A stretch of 64,000 nt of DNA from JAUYIV01 sp040882645 (GCA_040882645.1 JBBEAX010000068.1:1-64000), one strand, 5' to 3'. Shown: positions 6,805 to 15,952, numbered from the stretch's first letter. Made by a program: numbers and translations. The notes: generated from the letters alone by a model not told the origin.

Positions 6805-8981
6805 CGCTATCGACCGAAAACTCGGCGCGCGAACTCGGACTGGCGATGGGGCTCACCGGAGTGGAACTCGACCACATCGTGGCCGAGTTGGGACGAGAGC
6901 CGAACCGGGTGGAACTGGCGGTGTTCGTCGGCATGTGGAGCGAGCATTGCTCGTACAAGTCGACGAAGGCATTACTGGCGACCCTTCCCTCCTCGGGGCC
7001 GGGCGTCCTGGCAGGCCCGGGAGCCCACGCCGGCACGGTCGATGTCGGCGACGGGTGGGCGATCGCCTTCAAGATCGAGAGCCACAATCACCCGAGCGCG
7101 GTCGAGCCCTACCAGGGAGCGGCAACCGGGGTAGGTGGAATCCTCCGCGATGTCGTCGCCCAGGGAGCCCGGCCGGTGGCCGTCATGGACGCGCTCTGCT
7201 TCGGAGACCCCGCCTCCCCCCGCACCCGATGGCTCCAGGACGGGGTCGTCGGCGGCATCGGCGGCTACGGCAACTCGTATGGCGTACCCAATATCGGCGG
7301 CCTCACCGTCTACGACACCGGGTATGAAGGGAACCCCCTCGTCAACGCACTTGCCGCCGGGTTGGTCCGCCACGACGGGATGCGCACCGCAGCCGCCACC
7401 GGCCCGGGCAACGCAGTGCTCATCGTCGGCGCCACCACCGGGCGCGACGGCATCCTCGGCGCGGCGTTTGCTTCAGAGGAGCTCGGCGAGCACCACGAGC
7501 ACACCGCGCGCCGATCGCACGTCCAGGTGGGCGACCCGTTCATGGGCAAGAAGCTGATGGAGGCGATGCTCTCGTTCGACGACGGGCTCGTCGCCTGCCA
7601 GGACCTCGGAGCGTGTGGTATCGCCTGCGCCACCGCCGAGATGGCGGCTGCGGGCGGCAGCGGCTTCGACATCGACCTCGATCTGGTGCCGCAGCGAGAG
7701 GCCGGCATGGAGCCCTTCGAGGTCCTGCTGTCCGAGTCGCAGGAGCGCTTCATGCTGGTGGTCGCCGCGGGCCGCGCCGAAGCCGCTCTCGCCCACTTCC
7801 GCGACCACGGCGTCCACGCTGCGGTCTGCGGCACCGTCACCGACTCGGGCCAGATGCGGGTGCGCCACGACGGCACGATCGTCGTCGACGTGCCCGCCGC
7901 CCTGGTGGCCGACGGCACTCCGGGCCAGCAGTGGGAGACAGGCACGCTCCCCGGCCCCCGGCCGTACCCCGACTTTCCGATTCCGGACGACCTCGGCGCG
8001 GTGCTCGTCCAACTGATCGCCCAACCAGGGATCTCTGACCATTCGCGGCTCTACGAGCGCTACGACCAGACCGTGGGGAATCGCACCATCCGCGGGCCGG
8101 GCCAGGGCGAGGCGGCGGTGCAGAAGTTGCCCGGGTCCACGGCCGGTTACGCGATCAGCCTGGTGGGTGGCGGTGAGCGCTGCGCCGTCGACCCCTATCT
8201 CGGCATCCAGGCGCTGCTCGGCGAGGCCGTTCGCAACCTCGGCTGCGTCGGAGCACGGGCCGTTGCAGTCTCCGACGGGATCAACGCCGGGTCGCCTTCC
8301 GATCCGGTCGAGTTCGCCCGCCTGGCGGCCTTGATTCGGGGCCTCGGCGACGGTCTCCGCTCACTCGACCTCCCGGTGACCGGTGGCAACTGCTCGCTGT
8401 ACAACGAGTCGCCCGCGGGTGCGATCCCCCCCACCCCGATGATCGGTGTCGTCGGCACCGTCGGAGACATCCGCCGCATACCCGCCGTTGCGATGAAAAC
8501 CGGCGAGATCCTGCTTCTCGCTGGATCACCCCCCGGCGAGCAAGGTCATGCCGCCTACGGACGACTGCTCACCGGATCGTCCGGACCCGCCCCCTCGGTC
8601 GATCTCGCCGCCGACCGACGCCTCGCCGCGTTCTTGGTGGGGCAGATCGCCGCCAGGCGGATTCGCGCGGCGAAGGACTCCGGACGCGGAGGCCTTGCCG
8701 TCGCCCTCGCCAAACTCTGCATCCGCGGCGGCGTCGGCGCCGAGGTCCGGGGCGGCGAGTGGGGCAGCCGCCCCGACTGGGCTCTCTTTGGCGAGGGGCC
8801 AGGGGCGGCATGGATCGCCACCCGGCCTGAGGACGCCGGGGCTTTGATCGCCGACGCGGCGCCTGAAGGAGTTCCGGTGCAGCAGGTGGGAGTGGTCGGC
8901 GGGAACCGCCTCACGATCGGTGGAATCATCGACCTCGCCGTCGGGGATCTGGCGACCGCCTACGCGAAGGAGCCGGCATGA
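6801..8981 (+). CDS. purL: Phosphoribosylformylglycinamidine synthase, large subunit
   Basis: FGAM synthase II: ATP-dependent amidation of FGAR using ammonia from PurQ. 726 residues, the size of the small (three-component) PurL. Features include MWSEHCSYKSTK near residue 37, the ATP/metal segment FKIESHNHPSA, and the two-fold repeated AIRS-like domains. In the second, KDSGRGGLAVALAK is the glycine-rich phosphate-binding part. It starts at GTG 6801 in a 4-nt overlap with purQ and overlaps purF by 4 nt (ATGA). Confidence 0.96.
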   Translation: MTLSTENSARELGLAMGLTGVELDHIVAELGREPNRVELAVFVGMWSEHCSYKSTKALLATLPSSGPGVLAGPGAHAGTVDVGDGWAIAFKIESHNHPSAVEPYQGAATGVGGILRDVVAQGARPVAVMDALCFGDPASPRTRWLQDGVVGGIGGYGNSYGVPNIGGLTVYDTGYEGNPLVNALAAGLVRHDGMRTAAATGPGNAVLIVGATTGRDGILGAAFASEELGEHHEHTARRSHVQVGDPFMGKKLMEAMLSFDDGLVACQDLGACGIACATAEMAAAGGSGFDIDLDLVPQREAGMEPFEVLLSESQERFMLVVAAGRAEAALAHFRDHGVHAAVCGTVTDSGQMRVRHDGTIVVDVPAALVADGTPGQQWETGTLPGPRPYPDFPIPDDLGAVLVQLIAQPGISDHSRLYERYDQTVGNRTIRGPGQGEAAVQKLPGSTAGYAISLVGGGERCAVDPYLGIQALLGEAVRNLGCVGARAVAVSDGINAGSPSDPVEFARLAALIRGLGDGLRSLDLPVTGGNCSLYNESPAGAIPPTPMIGVVGTVGDIRRIPAVAMKTGEILLLAGSPPGEQGHAAYGRLLTGSSGPAPSVDLAADRRLAAFLVGQIAARRIRAAKDSGRGGLAVALAKLCIRGGVGAEVRGGEWGSRPDWALFGEGPGAAWIATRPEDAGALIADAAPEGVPVQQVGVVGGNRLTIGGIIDLAVGDLATAYAKEPA

Positions 8982-10348
8982 TCTCGGTCCCGCTCGACAA
9001 GCTGCGGGAGAACTGCGGAGTCGTCGCCGTCTACAACGTCGACGGTGCCGCCCCGCTGGTCCACCGGGCGCTGTTCGAGCTCCAGCACCGGGGGCAGGAA
9101 GCCGCGGGAATCGCTTCGACCGGAGCCGACGGCGAACTGCACATGGAGAAGGGCCAGGGCCTCATCGCCGATGCCTTGCCGTTCCATCGGATCGAAGCGA
9201 TGGCGGGGACACGAGCGGTGGGCCATTGTCGGTATTCGACCGTGGGGCCGGAGCAGAACACTCAGCCGTTCGTCGCCAACACCCCGTACGGCAAGATCGC
9301 CCTGGCGCACAACGGCAACATCAAGAACGCCGACGAGTTGCGCAAGAGTCTCGAGGCCGAGGGGTCGTTGGTTGCCACCTCGCTCGACACCGAACTGCTG
9401 GTGCACCTCATCGCCCGATCGCAGGCGCCCGACTTCCCCGGAGCGCTGCGGTACATGGCAGAGCGGGCCGTAGGCGCGTATTCGCTGACAATGCTCTGCA
9501 ACGGAACGATCTACGCCCTGCGCGACCCCAATGGCTTGCGCCCGCTGGTCCTCGGCGAGATGAAGGGCGGATGGGTGATCGCCTCCGAAAGCTGCGCCCT
9601 CGACGTCCTCCATGCCGAGCACATCAAGGAGATCGCCCCCGGCGAACTCGTCACTATCGGTCCGGAGGGCGTGACGACGCTCCAACTGCTCGAGCCGGCC
9701 CGGCCCAGCCCCTGCGTGTTCGAACTGGTCTACTTCTCCCGCCCCAACTCGACGGTGTTCGGCCAGTCGGTCAATAGCGCAAGGATCCGGATGGGCATGG
9801 AGTTGGCGGTGGCCGACGAGGAGTCAGGCTCGCCCCGTCCCGATGTGGTGATCCCGGTGCCGGACTCAGGCGTTCCGGCGGCGATCGGGTACTCCCGTCG
9901 CAGCGGGGTGCTGTACGAGAAGGCGATCCTCCGCAGCCATTACGTGGGACGTACCTTCATCCTCCCCGATCAGGATTCCCGGACGGCGCAGATCGAACTC
10001 AAACTCTCGGTGATCCGCGACGCCGTCCGGGGGATGCGGGTGATGCTGATCGACGATTCGATCGTCCGCGGCAACACCTCTCGCCAGATAGTCCAGATGG
10101 TGCGCGACGCTGGTGCGTCCGAGGTGGTGATGCGCGTCGCCAGTCCTCCCCTTGCCTGGCCCTGCTACCTGGGTATCGATACCCCAAGCCGCGAGGAGTT
10201 GGTGATCAACCGGGCAGGCTCGGTCGAACGGGTGGCCGACATGATCGGGGTAGATGACCTGCGCTACCTGTCGGTCGAGGGTCTGCGGCGGGCCACCGGC
10301 AACGGTGACTTCTGCATGGCCTGTATGACCGGGGAGTACCCGGTGTGA
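8978..10348 (+). CDS. purF: Amidophosphoribosyltransferase
   Basis: Commits PRPP to purine synthesis by making phosphoribosylamine with glutamine. 456 residues. Cys13 in ENCGVVAV is the N-terminal nucleophile, reached after a 12-residue propeptide-like leader, as in the Bacillus-type enzymes. Candidate [4Fe-4S] ligands are present in SPCVFE, WPCYLGID and FCMACMTG, again Bacillus-like. The PRPP loop is VMLIDDSIVRGNTSR. Feedback inhibition by purine nucleotides is known for the family. Overlaps purL and purM by 4 nt each. Confidence 0.96.
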   Translation: MISVPLDKLRENCGVVAVYNVDGAAPLVHRALFELQHRGQEAAGIASTGADGELHMEKGQGLIADALPFHRIEAMAGTRAVGHCRYSTVGPEQNTQPFVANTPYGKIALAHNGNIKNADELRKSLEAEGSLVATSLDTELLVHLIARSQAPDFPGALRYMAERAVGAYSLTMLCNGTIYALRDPNGLRPLVLGEMKGGWVIASESCALDVLHAEHIKEIAPGELVTIGPEGVTTLQLLEPARPSPCVFELVYFSRPNSTVFGQSVNSARIRMGMELAVADEESGSPRPDVVIPVPDSGVPAAIGYSRRSGVLYEKAILRSHYVGRTFILPDQDSRTAQIELKLSVIRDAVRGMRVMLIDDSIVRGNTSRQIVQMVRDAGASEVVMRVASPPLAWPCYLGIDTPSREELVINRAGSVERVADMIGVDDLRYLSVEGLRRATGNGDFCMACMTGEYPV

Positions 10349-11346
10349 ACCGGCCGCTCTCGTACGAAGCCGCGGGAGTCGGCATCGCCGCGGCCGAAAG
10401 GTTCATCGAAGCGATTGGCCCGATGGTCCGGTCGACCCACACCGAGGCGGTAGTCGCCCACTCCTCCCGGTTCGCCGGGCTGATCCGTCCCGACACCTCG
10501 GGCATGACAGATCCCCTGATTGCCGCCACTTGCGACGGGGTCGGCACCAAGGTCCTACTGGCGACCGAGCCATCGCACTATGAGGGCCTGGGACGCGATC
10601 TGGTGGCGATGAACGTCAACGACCTGCTCCCCCTCGGTGCCCGGCCCTTGCTGTTCCTCGACTACCTGGCGGCGGGCAGGCTCGACCCGGCTCGCCTCGA
10701 AGCCGCGGTACGCGGGATCGCCGCCGCCTGCCGGGAGGCCCGCTGCGTGTTGCTGGGCGGCGAGACCGCGGAGATGCCCGACGCCCTCCACAACGACACC
10801 GTGGAGATGGCCGGATTCTCGGTGGGCGTGGTCGACGCCACCACCCTGCCCGATCCCGCCACGGTTCGCCCGGGCGACACGGTGGTCGCCTTGCCATCAA
10901 CCGGACTGCACTCCAACGGGTTCACCCTCGCCCGCCGTGCCCTGATCGACCGCGGTGGTTTCGACCTCGATGACACCCTGCCCCGGCTCGATCGAACCGT
11001 CGGCGACACCTTGCGTACCCCGACCGCCATCTACGTCGACCGGGTGCTCGGCACCGCCTTCAAGGCAGCGGCGCACATCACCGGAGGCGGGTTGCTCGGC
11101 AGGATCGCGGCGATGCTCCCCCAGGGACTCGGTGCCAGCATCGACCCCGATGCCTACGAGCGGCCTCCGGTGTTCGATTTGATCGCCGAAGCGGGAGAGA
11201 TCGCCGCGGCGGAGATGGCGGCGACCTTCAACATGGGCCTCGGGTTCGTTGCCATCGTCGCGCCCGGCATGGAGCCCACCGACTGGATCCGGGTCGGCGA
11301 GGTCGTCGAAGGCGGAGTGACCGACCTCGGCTATGCCGCCCGCTAG
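10345..11346 (+). CDS. purM: Phosphoribosylformylglycinamidine cyclo-ligase
   Basis: AIR synthetase: ATP-dependent ring closure of FGAM to AIR. 333 residues, normal length. Seen are SYEAAGVGIAAA, the ATP/metal segment ATCDGVGTKVLLA, GRDLVAMNVNDLL, LLGGETAEMP and the ITGGGLLGRI loop. It starts at GTG 10345 inside the purF stop. The last 14 nt overlap the start of the purN-purH fusion. Confidence 0.96.
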   Translation: MNRPLSYEAAGVGIAAAERFIEAIGPMVRSTHTEAVVAHSSRFAGLIRPDTSGMTDPLIAATCDGVGTKVLLATEPSHYEGLGRDLVAMNVNDLLPLGARPLLFLDYLAAGRLDPARLEAAVRGIAAACREARCVLLGGETAEMPDALHNDTVEMAGFSVGVVDATTLPDPATVRPGDTVVALPSTGLHSNGFTLARRALIDRGGFDLDDTLPRLDRTVGDTLRTPTAIYVDRVLGTAFKAAAHITGGGLLGRIAAMLPQGLGASIDPDAYERPPVFDLIAEAGEIAAAEMAATFNMGLGFVAIVAPGMEPTDWIRVGEVVEGGVTDLGYAAR

Positions 11347-13384
11347 GCCCCGCTTCGCCATCCTCGCCTCGGGACGAGGATCAAACGCCGAGAGCCTGAT
11401 GGACGCCTTTGCCGCCGATCTCTCCGATGCCGAGCTGGCCCTCGTCGTCAGCGACAACCCCGACGCCCCCGTGCTCGAACGCGCCGCCCGGCGGGGAGTG
11501 ACCACAGTGGTGGTGGCCCCGTCCGCCAGGCGTGCGGAGCACGAGGCCCGCCTCCTCGAGGCCGTCGCAGGCGTCGACCACCTCCTGCTTGCCGGGTACA
11601 TGCGCATCCTCTCCCCGTGGTTCCTCGACCGGTTCCCGGGAACGATCCTCAACATTCACCCCTCGCTTCTCCCCGAATTCCCCGGGCTCGACGCGGTCAC
11701 CCGACAGTGGGAAGCGGGGGTGACGACGGCGGGGGCAACGGTTCACATCGTCGACCGGGGGGTCGACACCGGGCCGGTGGTGCTCCAGGGATCGATCGAG
11801 GTGCGCGGGGATGAGGATGCCGACGGCCTCGCCCAGCGGATTCTCACCGAGGTCGAACATCGGATCTACCCCGAGGCCGTCCGAATGCTTCTCGACCGGC
11901 TGCAGCCCCGGGTCGCCCGGGCTCTGTTCAGCGTCTCCGACAAGGCCGGGATCGGCGACTTCGCCCGCCGGCTCACCAAGGCGGGCGTCTTTCTGATCGC
12001 CTCAGGGGGCACCGCCCGCGATCTCGAAGAGGCCGGGGTCGCCGTGCGCGCCGTCGAGGAGGTGACCGGGGCAGCAGAGGTGCTCGGCGGACGGGTGAAG
12101 ACCCTTCATCCCGCCATCCACGCGGGCATCCTCGCCGATCGTCGCATCCCTGATCATTTGGCCGAGATCGAGGAACGCGGCTACCAACCGATCGATCTGG
12201 TGGTCTGCAACCTCTATCCCTTCGAACAGACCCTCGCCACCGGGGCGGACCGCGACACGATCATCGAGACGATCGATATCGGCGGCCCCACCCTGGTGCG
12301 CGCTGCCGCCAAGAACGCCGACGGCGGGGTCACGGTGGTGGTGGACCCGGCCGACTACGACGAGGTGGCAGAGGAGATCGACGCCCATGGGTCGGTTCCC
12401 CGGGCGCTTCGCCGTCGATTGGCAGCCAAGGCGTTCCGACTTATCGCCGACTACGACGCCGCCATCGCTGCCTGGGCTGCGGACCGGCCGCTTCGTTACG
12501 GGGAGAACCCCCACCAGGAGGCCCGCCTGGTGCCCGATGGCACCGGTCGGGGAGTCGCCGCCGGCAGGCTGCTCCACGGCAAGGATCTCTCGTACAACAA
12601 CCTGCTCGACCTCGACGCCGCCTACCGGGCGGTCGCCGGCCCTGGCCCTTATCGATGCTCAGTGGTGAAACACTCCAATCCGTGCGGTCTCGCCGAGTCC
12701 GCGACCCAGGCCGACGCCTTCCGCCGGGCGTTGTCGGGTGATCCCGAGGCAGCATTCGGCGGGATCCTCGGCTTCAACCTCTCCCTCGACGAAGCAACGG
12801 CCCGGGAGATCATCGAGTCGGCATTGTTCGTCGAGTGCATCGCCGCGCCCGACTTCGACCCCGGAGCGCTCGACCTGCTCTCCACCCGCAAGAACCTGCG
12901 ACTGCTGGCGGTGCCGCCCGGCGATCCGAACCCGGCCCGGGTGGGTCATTCGATCGGGGGAGGAACGCTGATCCAGACGGCCGACCCGGGGCCTTCCCCC
13001 CGGGCGTCGTGGATCGTGCCGACACGGCGCCAACCGGACGACTGGGAGGAGGCAGAGTTCGCCCTCCGCGCCGCGGCCATCCTCAAGTCGAACGCGATAG
13101 CCGTCACCCGCGAGCGGACCCTGGTCGGCACCGGAACCGGGCTCATGAGCCGGATCGATGCCTGCCGCCTCGCTCTTGAGAAGGCCGGCGACCGAGCCGT
13201 GGGGGGCGTGCTCGCCTCCGACGGCTTCTTCCCGTTCGACGACTGCGTCCGCCTCGCCGCCGCCGCCGGCGTCACCCTGATCGTCCAGCCGGGGGGATCT
13301 CGCCGCGATGAGGAAGTGGTCGCCGCATGCGACGAACTGGGCCTGGCAATGGTGTTCACCGGACGAAGGCATTTCAGGCATTGA
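11333..13384 (+). CDS. purNH: Fused GAR transformylase / AICAR transformylase-IMP cyclohydrolase
   Basis: One uninterrupted 683-residue frame carries two enzymes. Residues 1 to about 193 are PurN, the formyltetrahydrofolate-dependent GAR transformylase: ILASGRGSN, the catalytic LNIHPSLLPEFPG, and VDRGVDTGPVV with the essential Asp. Residues about 195-683 are PurH: the IMP cyclohydrolase (MGS-like) domain from ARALFSVSDKAGIGDF, then AICAR transformylase with RYGENPHQ, YNNLLDLDAA and the KHSNPCG motif. The join PEAVRMLLDRLQPRVARALF has no linker and no ATG/GTG/TTG near it, so separate translation of PurH is unlikely. It begins within the purM end. The usual arrangement is two separate genes. 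Confidence 0.93.
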   Translation: MPPARPRFAILASGRGSNAESLMDAFAADLSDAELALVVSDNPDAPVLERAARRGVTTVVVAPSARRAEHEARLLEAVAGVDHLLLAGYMRILSPWFLDRFPGTILNIHPSLLPEFPGLDAVTRQWEAGVTTAGATVHIVDRGVDTGPVVLQGSIEVRGDEDADGLAQRILTEVEHRIYPEAVRMLLDRLQPRVARALFSVSDKAGIGDFARRLTKAGVFLIASGGTARDLEEAGVAVRAVEEVTGAAEVLGGRVKTLHPAIHAGILADRRIPDHLAEIEERGYQPIDLVVCNLYPFEQTLATGADRDTIIETIDIGGPTLVRAAAKNADGGVTVVVDPADYDEVAEEIDAHGSVPRALRRRLAAKAFRLIADYDAAIAAWAADRPLRYGENPHQEARLVPDGTGRGVAAGRLLHGKDLSYNNLLDLDAAYRAVAGPGPYRCSVVKHSNPCGLAESATQADAFRRALSGDPEAAFGGILGFNLSLDEATAREIIESALFVECIAAPDFDPGALDLLSTRKNLRLLAVPPGDPNPARVGHSIGGGTLIQTADPGPSPRASWIVPTRRQPDDWEEAEFALRAAAILKSNAIAVTRERTLVGTGTGLMSRIDACRLALEKAGDRAVGGVLASDGFFPFDDCVRLAAAAGVTLIVQPGGSRRDEEVVAACDELGLAMVFTGRRHFRH

Positions 13385-13387
13385 GCA

Positions 13388-13487
13388 GGCCCGCTACCCG
13401 CTACCCGCTGACAGTCGCTGCCTGCTGCCGTGCCCGTTCGCCGGAAGAGAGACCGCGCCGCTCGTGACCCTTCTTGCGGAGGGCGGA
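13388..13487 (-). repeat. Intergenic repeat, copy 1 of an inverted pair
   Basis: Roughly 100 nt that, read on the minus strand, match 15289-15395 on the plus strand at close to 90% by eye. A perfectly shared block of about 41 nt runs from ACGGGCACGG to GCGGGTAGCGGG. It ends in heptamers CCCGCTA x2 and CCCGCTG (13390-13410). It fills the gap between the purN-purH fusion and purD. Confidence 0.75.
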
Positions 13488-13492
13488 AGGCC

Positions 13493-14752
13493 ATGAGAAT
13501 CCTCCTCGTTGGGTCCGGGGGGCGGGAGCACGCCATGTCTCGGGCGCTGACGACCTCTCCGGGGGTCGAATTGCTGATCGCGCCGGGGAATCCGGGGACC
13601 GCCGCACTCGGATCCAACCGGTCCGTCGACGCCGATGACATCCCCCGGCTGGTGGCGTTGGCGCGGGCGGAGTCGGTCGACCTCGTGGTCCCCGGGCCGG
13701 AGGGCCCGCTGGTTGCCGGTCTCAGCGATGCCCTCGAGGCGGCCGGAATCCCCTGTGCGGGGCCGGGCCGTTCCGCCGCCCGGCTCGAGGGGTCGAAGGC
13801 CTTCACCCGGGCGCTGGCCGAGTCGGCCGGCGTGCCATCCCCGGCGCACCAGACGGTCTCCTCCGTCGGCGAGATCGACGCGGCACTCGCCCGGTTCGAG
13901 GTGCCACCGGTGGTCAAGGCCGACGGGCTCGCCGCCGGCAAGGGGGTGTTTCTCCCCGACACCATCGAGGAATGCCGGGCCACCGCCCGAGACCTTCTCG
14001 GTGGCCGCCTCGGCACCGCCGGCTCGACGATCGTCCTCGAGGAGCGCCTCTCTGGCGTCGAGATTTCAGCCTTTCATGCCTGTCGAGGCACCGAGGCGAT
14101 CGCGCTCCCCCACGCGAGGGACCACAAGCGGCTTCTCGATGGCGACCGGGGGCCCAACACGGGGGGCATGGGGGCGGTAAGCCCCAATCCGCACGCCGCC
14201 GGGTTCGATGCGACGGTGCTGAATGACTTCGTGCTGCCCAGCCTACGGCGGCTCTCCGACGACGGCACTCCGTTCAACGGCTTCCTGTTCAGCGGGCTGA
14301 TCGTCACCGACGGCGGTCCCCGCCTGTTGGAGTTCAACGTCCGTCTCGGGGATCCCGAGGCGCAGGCGATCCTGCCCCACCTGCCCGATGGGGTGTTCTC
14401 CGAGATCTGTGCCTGGGTTGCAGGGCTCCGTGGCCGGCCACCGCGCTTCGAACCAGATCGGCGCGCCACGTGTGCTGTGGTCCTGGCGGCGGCCGGATAC
14501 CCGGAGGCGCCGCGCCGGGGCGATCCGATCACCATCGACCCTGGCATCGAGACGGCTGATCGGTGGCTGATCCACGCAGCCACCCGGATGGATGCCGGGA
14601 CCCTGGTGACCGATGGAGGCCGGGTTGGCGCCGTGGTCGGCCGGGGTGACACCGCCGCCGCCGCCCGGGCCGTGGCGTACGAAGGCGTGACCCGCGTACA
14701 GTGGGAGGGGATGGTCCATCGCCGCGACATAGGAGCCGCCGCCGATGGCTGA
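13493..14752 (+). CDS. purD: Phosphoribosylamine-glycine ligase
   Basis: GAR synthetase: couples phosphoribosylamine and glycine with ATP. About 419 residues, an ATP-grasp enzyme. ATG 13493 is chosen: GGAGGGCGGAAGG lies upstream and the protein then begins RILLVGSGGREHA, the family signature. Further motifs are VKADGLAAGKGV, GRDHKRL-like ARDHKRLLDGDRGPNTGGMG and LEFNVRLGDPE. An upstream open extension (to 13430) lies in repeat DNA and is rejected. It overlaps purE by 8 nt. Confidence 0.95.
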   Translation: MRILLVGSGGREHAMSRALTTSPGVELLIAPGNPGTAALGSNRSVDADDIPRLVALARAESVDLVVPGPEGPLVAGLSDALEAAGIPCAGPGRSAARLEGSKAFTRALAESAGVPSPAHQTVSSVGEIDAALARFEVPPVVKADGLAAGKGVFLPDTIEECRATARDLLGGRLGTAGSTIVLEERLSGVEISAFHACRGTEAIALPHARDHKRLLDGDRGPNTGGMGAVSPNPHAAGFDATVLNDFVLPSLRRLSDDGTPFNGFLFSGLIVTDGGPRLLEFNVRLGDPEAQAILPHLPDGVFSEICAWVAGLRGRPPRFEPDRRATCAVVLAAAGYPEAPRRGDPITIDPGIETADRWLIHAATRMDAGTLVTDGGRVGAVVGRGDTAAAARAVAYEGVTRVQWEGMVHRRDIGAAADG

Positions 14753-15239
14753 CGCCGTCCTGGTTGCCGTCATCGTGGGTTCGGCGTCGGATGGCGATCA
14801 GATCGCCGGGTGCCGCGAAGCCCTCGGACGGCTCGGCATCGGCCACGAGGCCCGGGTCATTTCCGCCCACCGCACCCCAACCGACCTGGTCGAGTATCTC
14901 GGCGGCCTCGAGGAACGGGGCATCGAGATCGTCATCGCCGGCGCGGGGATGGCGGCCCATCTCGCCGGGGTCGCCGCCGCCCATACCACTTTGCCGGTAC
15001 TCGGGGTACCGCTCGCCTCTGGCGCACTCCAGGGCATCGACGCCCTGTTGTCGACCGTGCAGATGCCGCCCGGTGTCCCGGTCGCCACCCTCGGCATCGG
15101 CTCAGCGGGAGGCAAGAACGCCGCCTACCTGGCGGCGCGCATCCTCGCCCTCAGCCACCCCGATGTGAAGGCAAGGCTGGAGAAGGTGATGGCGGAAGAT
15201 CGGGAGAAGGTGCGCGGGGCCACGCTTCCGGACGCGTAG
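14745..15239 (+). CDS. purE: N5-carboxyaminoimidazole ribonucleotide mutase
   Basis: Converts N5-CAIR to CAIR, just before PurC. 164 residues. Motifs are VGSASDGDQI, ISAHRTPTDLV, AGAGMAAHLAG, VPLASGALQGIDALLSTVQMP and IGSAGGKNAAYLA. The partner PurK, which makes N5-CAIR, is not in this window, and whether the genome has it cannot be told here. The last gene of the purine operon. Downstream is repeat DNA. Confidence 0.93.
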   Translation: MADAVLVAVIVGSASDGDQIAGCREALGRLGIGHEARVISAHRTPTDLVEYLGGLEERGIEIVIAGAGMAAHLAGVAAAHTTLPVLGVPLASGALQGIDALLSTVQMPPGVPVATLGIGSAGGKNAAYLAARILALSHPDVKARLEKVMAEDREKVRGATLPDA

Positions 15240-15260
15240 GCCGAGTTCCGTTTCAGCCGG

Positions 15261-15309
15261 CCTTCCGCCGTCCGCCTTCAGCAAGAAGGCCTCCCGCCTT
15301 CCGCAAGAT
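15261..15309 (+). repeat. Heptamer array downstream of purE
   Basis: Degenerate 7-nt periodicity: CCTTCCG, CCGTCCG, CCTTCAG, then CAAGAAGG, CCTCCCG, CCTTCCG and CAAGATC. It resembles the array inside the purQ end. Confidence 0.65.
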
Positions 15310-15395
15310 CACGAGCGGCGCGCTCCCCTCTTCCGGGTCGACGGGCACGGCAGCAGGCAGCGACTGTCAGCGGGTAGCGGGCAGCGATTGCGTAG
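15289..15395 (+). repeat. Intergenic repeat, copy 2 of an inverted pair
   Basis: Inverse-orientation partner of 13388-13487, so the pair brackets purD-purE. It runs into a GCGGGTA/GCGGGCA heptamer array (15370-15404). The gap 15240-15411 holds no gene. Confidence 0.75.
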
Positions 15396-15411
15396 CGGGT
15401 AGCGTCCACTC

Positions 15412-15762
15412 ATGCTCAGGGTGGGTTCGATCGTGATTCGGGTCGAGGACCTGGAACGGCAGAAGGCGTTCTGGAGTGCGGCGCTGGACTACGTCCCGCG
15501 CGAAGGCGACGACGAGACCTTCGTTCTGTTGCGCCCCCGCGGCGGCGTGGGACCCAATGTGTCGCTCGATGCCGTGCCGGCACCCGTCCAGCTCCCGCCC
15601 CGAATCCACCTCGACCTCTATGCAGAGGACCGGGCAGCCGAGGTCGGTCGGCTGATCGCCCTGGGGGCCACCGAGATCCCCTGGGACAAGCGCCCCGCCG
15701 ACGCCGACTACATCATCCTCGCCGACCCCGAAGGCAATCGGTTCTGTGTGATTGGGCCCTAG
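15412..15762 (+). CDS. VOC (glyoxalase/bleomycin-resistance) family protein
   Basis: 116 residues forming one vicinal-oxygen-chelate module: VGSIVIRVEDLERQKAFWSA at the N-terminus, IHLDLYAED in the middle, and DPEGNRFCVI at the end. The family includes metal-dependent lyases, dioxygenases and resistance proteins, so the reaction cannot be assigned. It starts at ATG 15412 just after a heptamer array. Alone in its orientation and convergent with carB. Confidence 0.85.
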   Translation: MLRVGSIVIRVEDLERQKAFWSAALDYVPREGDDETFVLLRPRGGVGPNVSLDAVPAPVQLPPRIHLDLYAEDRAAEVGRLIALGATEIPWDKRPADADYIILADPEGNRFCVIGP

Positions 15763-15772
15763 GGGGCCGATT

Positions 15773-15948
15773 GGCCTCGCTTTGCTCGGCTGCAATTCGC
15801 AATTCGCAATACGCAATTCGCAATTCGCAATACGACCGAGGACTCAAATCAGCGAGGCACCTCAGACGGGTCTCGACTCTTGCAGCCGAGCGAAGCGAGG
15901 CGCTCTGTCGAATTGCGAATCGCGAATTGCGGGGCCGAGCGAAGCGAG
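15773..15948. repeat. Paired heptamer arrays with GCCGAGCGAAGCGAGG elements between convergent genes
   Basis: Two identical 21-nt blocks of GCAATTC, GCAATTC, GCAATAC fill 15792-15833. An opposed array of GAATTGC/GAATCGC lies at 15909-15931. The 17-nt element GCCGAGCGAAGCGAGGC or its complement occurs at both outer ends and in the middle. The opposed arms can pair into a long hairpin between the VOC gene and carB, suggesting a bidirectional terminator or a mobile repeat. No gene is present. Confidence 0.8.
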
Positions 15949-15952
15949 GTCC

